Source: Paenibacillus sp. E222
GTDB taxonomy: Bacteria > Bacillota > Bacilli > Paenibacillales > Paenibacillaceae
DNA: 64,000 nucleotides
Direction: 5' to 3'
NCBI RefSeq assembly: GCF_013401555.1
Contig: NZ_CP058552.1
Location: 7,006,001 to 7,070,000 of the forward strand
Below, one piece after another: positions 62,949 through 64,000 of the stretch. A program made the position numbers and the translations under genes. Below the pieces are notes generated by a model. It saw only the letters and a list, made by a program, of their open reading frames with translations, ran no database searches and had not been told where the DNA came from. Each line of letters opens with the position of its first letter. Position 1 is the first letter of the stretch.

Positions 62949-64000
62949 ATGACTGAACAGCTTCCCTTCATTTCTGAAACCTCATCTCTGCCGCTCCTCT
63001 CTTCCATGTGCCGTGTACGGCGCGGGGAGCATTTCCGTGTGCAAGGCAAGACGGTGTCCCGGCCCATGCTCTGTCTTATTTTACAAGGAGACGGTGTCCT
63101 GGTCTTGAACGATACAGTCTATACCGCCGAAGCCCATCAACTCTATGTTCTGAAGCCAGGAACAACAATTGAAGCGGCTGCACGCTCGGCTGTTACGGAG
63201 TTTATAATACTTAGTATGGATACGGTATGTTTACAGCAAGTGCACGGCCAATGGATAATGTCCTCCTCCTCCTCCTCTGCTTTCCCGCTTGATTGGGAGA
63301 CAGGCAGACTGATGGTTCGTCACGACCAACAAGTCAGAGCACGATTTGAACAATTATATAAAGCCTATCGCGGCGTTCACCCTGATCACTTTATCAGTAT
63401 ACATAGCCAGCTGCACGAGCTTTTGCAGTATCTCTCGGAGAACCGGCTTGAAGAAAATTATGAGAAGGTCGATCCGGCGCTTGAACGCAGCATTATGTAT
63501 ATGAGGCGGTTCATGAGTGAAGGTATCAGCATGGATCAACTGGCCAAAATTGCCGGATTGACACCTAGTTCCTATTCTCGCAGTTTCAAAAAAGCCAAAG
63601 GCATGTCACCTACCGATTATCTGAATCGCTTACGGATCGACGAGGCCAAAAAACAGCTCAAGCAGGAGTCATGTGAACTCAAAGACGTCGCCGTATCTGT
63701 TGGCTATGGCAATGAATACTATTTTAGCCGCAAATTCAAACAAACCTTGGGGATCGCACCCAGCCTATATATGAAAAAAGACCACATTCGCGTGGCTACT
63801 GCGTCCAGGATTGAACTTCATGAGAATCTCTCTTCGCTCGGATTACAACCCGTAGCTGCAATGGACGGATGCCATAATCGGGAGCTTGATGAAGTCGAGC
63901 AGCAGCAGCAGCTGGCTACGCAATTGGAGAAATTACGTCAGGCCAAGCCGGACCTGATTATCGGTGATTTTTATCATAAACCCTTCTACGATCAGCTCAA
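62949..64000 (+). CDS. AraC-family regulator with C-terminal SBP domain (Btr/YbbB-like), cut at the window end
   Basis: At least 350 codons are open to the window edge; the 3' end is missing. N-terminal cupin-like sensor (residues 1-110), AraC HTH near residues 175-270: EGISMDQLAKIAGLTPSSYSR, MSPTDYLNRLRIDEAKKQL, VSVGYGNEYYFSRKFKQTLGIAPSLYM. Then the start of a periplasmic-binding-protein-like domain (LELHENLSSLGLQPVAAMDGC, KLRQAKPDLIIGDFYHKPFY). This order matches Btr (YbbB) of Bacillus subtilis, which senses Fe-bacillibactin and turns on its importer genes. AAAGGATGGTCCGT precedes the ATG. The Fur box upstream fits iron control. Its target siderophore genes should follow outside the window. 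Confidence 0.88.
   Translation, partial: MTEQLPFISETSSLPLLSSMCRVRRGEHFRVQGKTVSRPMLCLILQGDGVLVLNDTVYTAEAHQLYVLKPGTTIEAAARSAVTEFIILSMDTVCLQQVHGQWIMSSSSSSAFPLDWETGRLMVRHDQQVRARFEQLYKAYRGVHPDHFISIHSQLHELLQYLSENRLEENYEKVDPALERSIMYMRRFMSEGISMDQLAKIAGLTPSSYSRSFKKAKGMSPTDYLNRLRIDEAKKQLKQESCELKDVAVSVGYGNEYYFSRKFKQTLGIAPSLYMKKDHIRVATASRIELHENLSSLGLQPVAAMDGCHNRELDEVEQQQQLATQLEKLRQAKPDLIIGDFYHKPFYDQL

Noticed and set aside
1..64000. CRISPR arrays, insertion sequences or prophage genes
   Set aside because: No regularly spaced repeats and no transposase, integrase or structural phage genes were found in any frame.

Overview
The window reads as a chromosomal segment of a Gram-positive, endospore-forming Bacillales bacterium, most probably Paenibacillus. 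Evidence: AGGAGG-type ribosome sites with frequent TTG/GTG starts, a Flp/Tad pilus locus with DUF6382- and DUF5702-type proteins, the sporulation gene cmpA, the Bacillus-type ydcC-alr-ndoAI-ndoA gene order, SLH domains, and GlnR/TnrA-type nitrogen boxes (TGTNA-N7-TNACA). No insertion sequence, prophage or CRISPR array was seen.

Layout. 1-9438 (minus): one Flp/Tad pilus operon in the order tadZ, tadA, tadB, tadC, flp, two TadE-like proteins around a DUF5702-like protein, prepilin peptidase, DUF6382 protein. It starts from an extended -10 promoter and its 100-nt leader carries a terminator with a small alternative hairpin, so attenuation is possible. 9600-13040: small housekeeping and stress genes (VOC protein, DUF6612 lipoprotein, DCC protein, Zn-ribbon protein, ohr). 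13432-17326: mntH, a HAD phosphatase, a c-di-AMP (ydaO/yuaA) riboswitch with its own terminator ahead of a 132-aa Rossmann-like protein, and a glutathione peroxidase.

17473-31285: a nitrogen-scavenging block bracketed by two identical tRNA-Leu(GAG) genes in the same orientation. It holds an orphan ureF paralog behind three GlnR/TnrA-like boxes, an XRE/PAS gene pair, urtABCDE (urea ABC transporter) and the divergent ureABCFGD operon (urease plus accessory proteins, no ureE), with a GlnR/TnrA box at each divergent promoter. Two tandemly duplicated XRE regulators and tRNA-Glu, -Lys and -Leu follow.

31865-46647: DeoR regulator with a Cof-type HAD phosphatase, MgtC-like protein, flavin reductase with a divergent ArsR regulator, tRNA-Ser and tRNA-Asn, SprT-like protein, cmpA, tex, GH36 alpha-galactosidase, and the ydcC, alr, ndoAI, ndoA cluster. 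46943-64000: two serine beta-lactamase-fold hydrolases (one with SLH repeats beside an ECF sigma / DUF4179 pair), an SgrR-like regulator-SBP protein divergent from an MFS exporter, an HSP90-family protein translationally coupled to an alpha-helical repeat protein, a two-gene ABC exporter, a DUF5050 secreted protein, and a Fur-boxed AraC-SBP siderophore-type regulator cut by the window end.

The clearest functional logic is nitrogen supply: UrtABCDE imports urea, UreABC hydrolyses it to ammonia and CO2, UreFGD load nickel, and all three transcription units carry GlnR/TnrA-type boxes.
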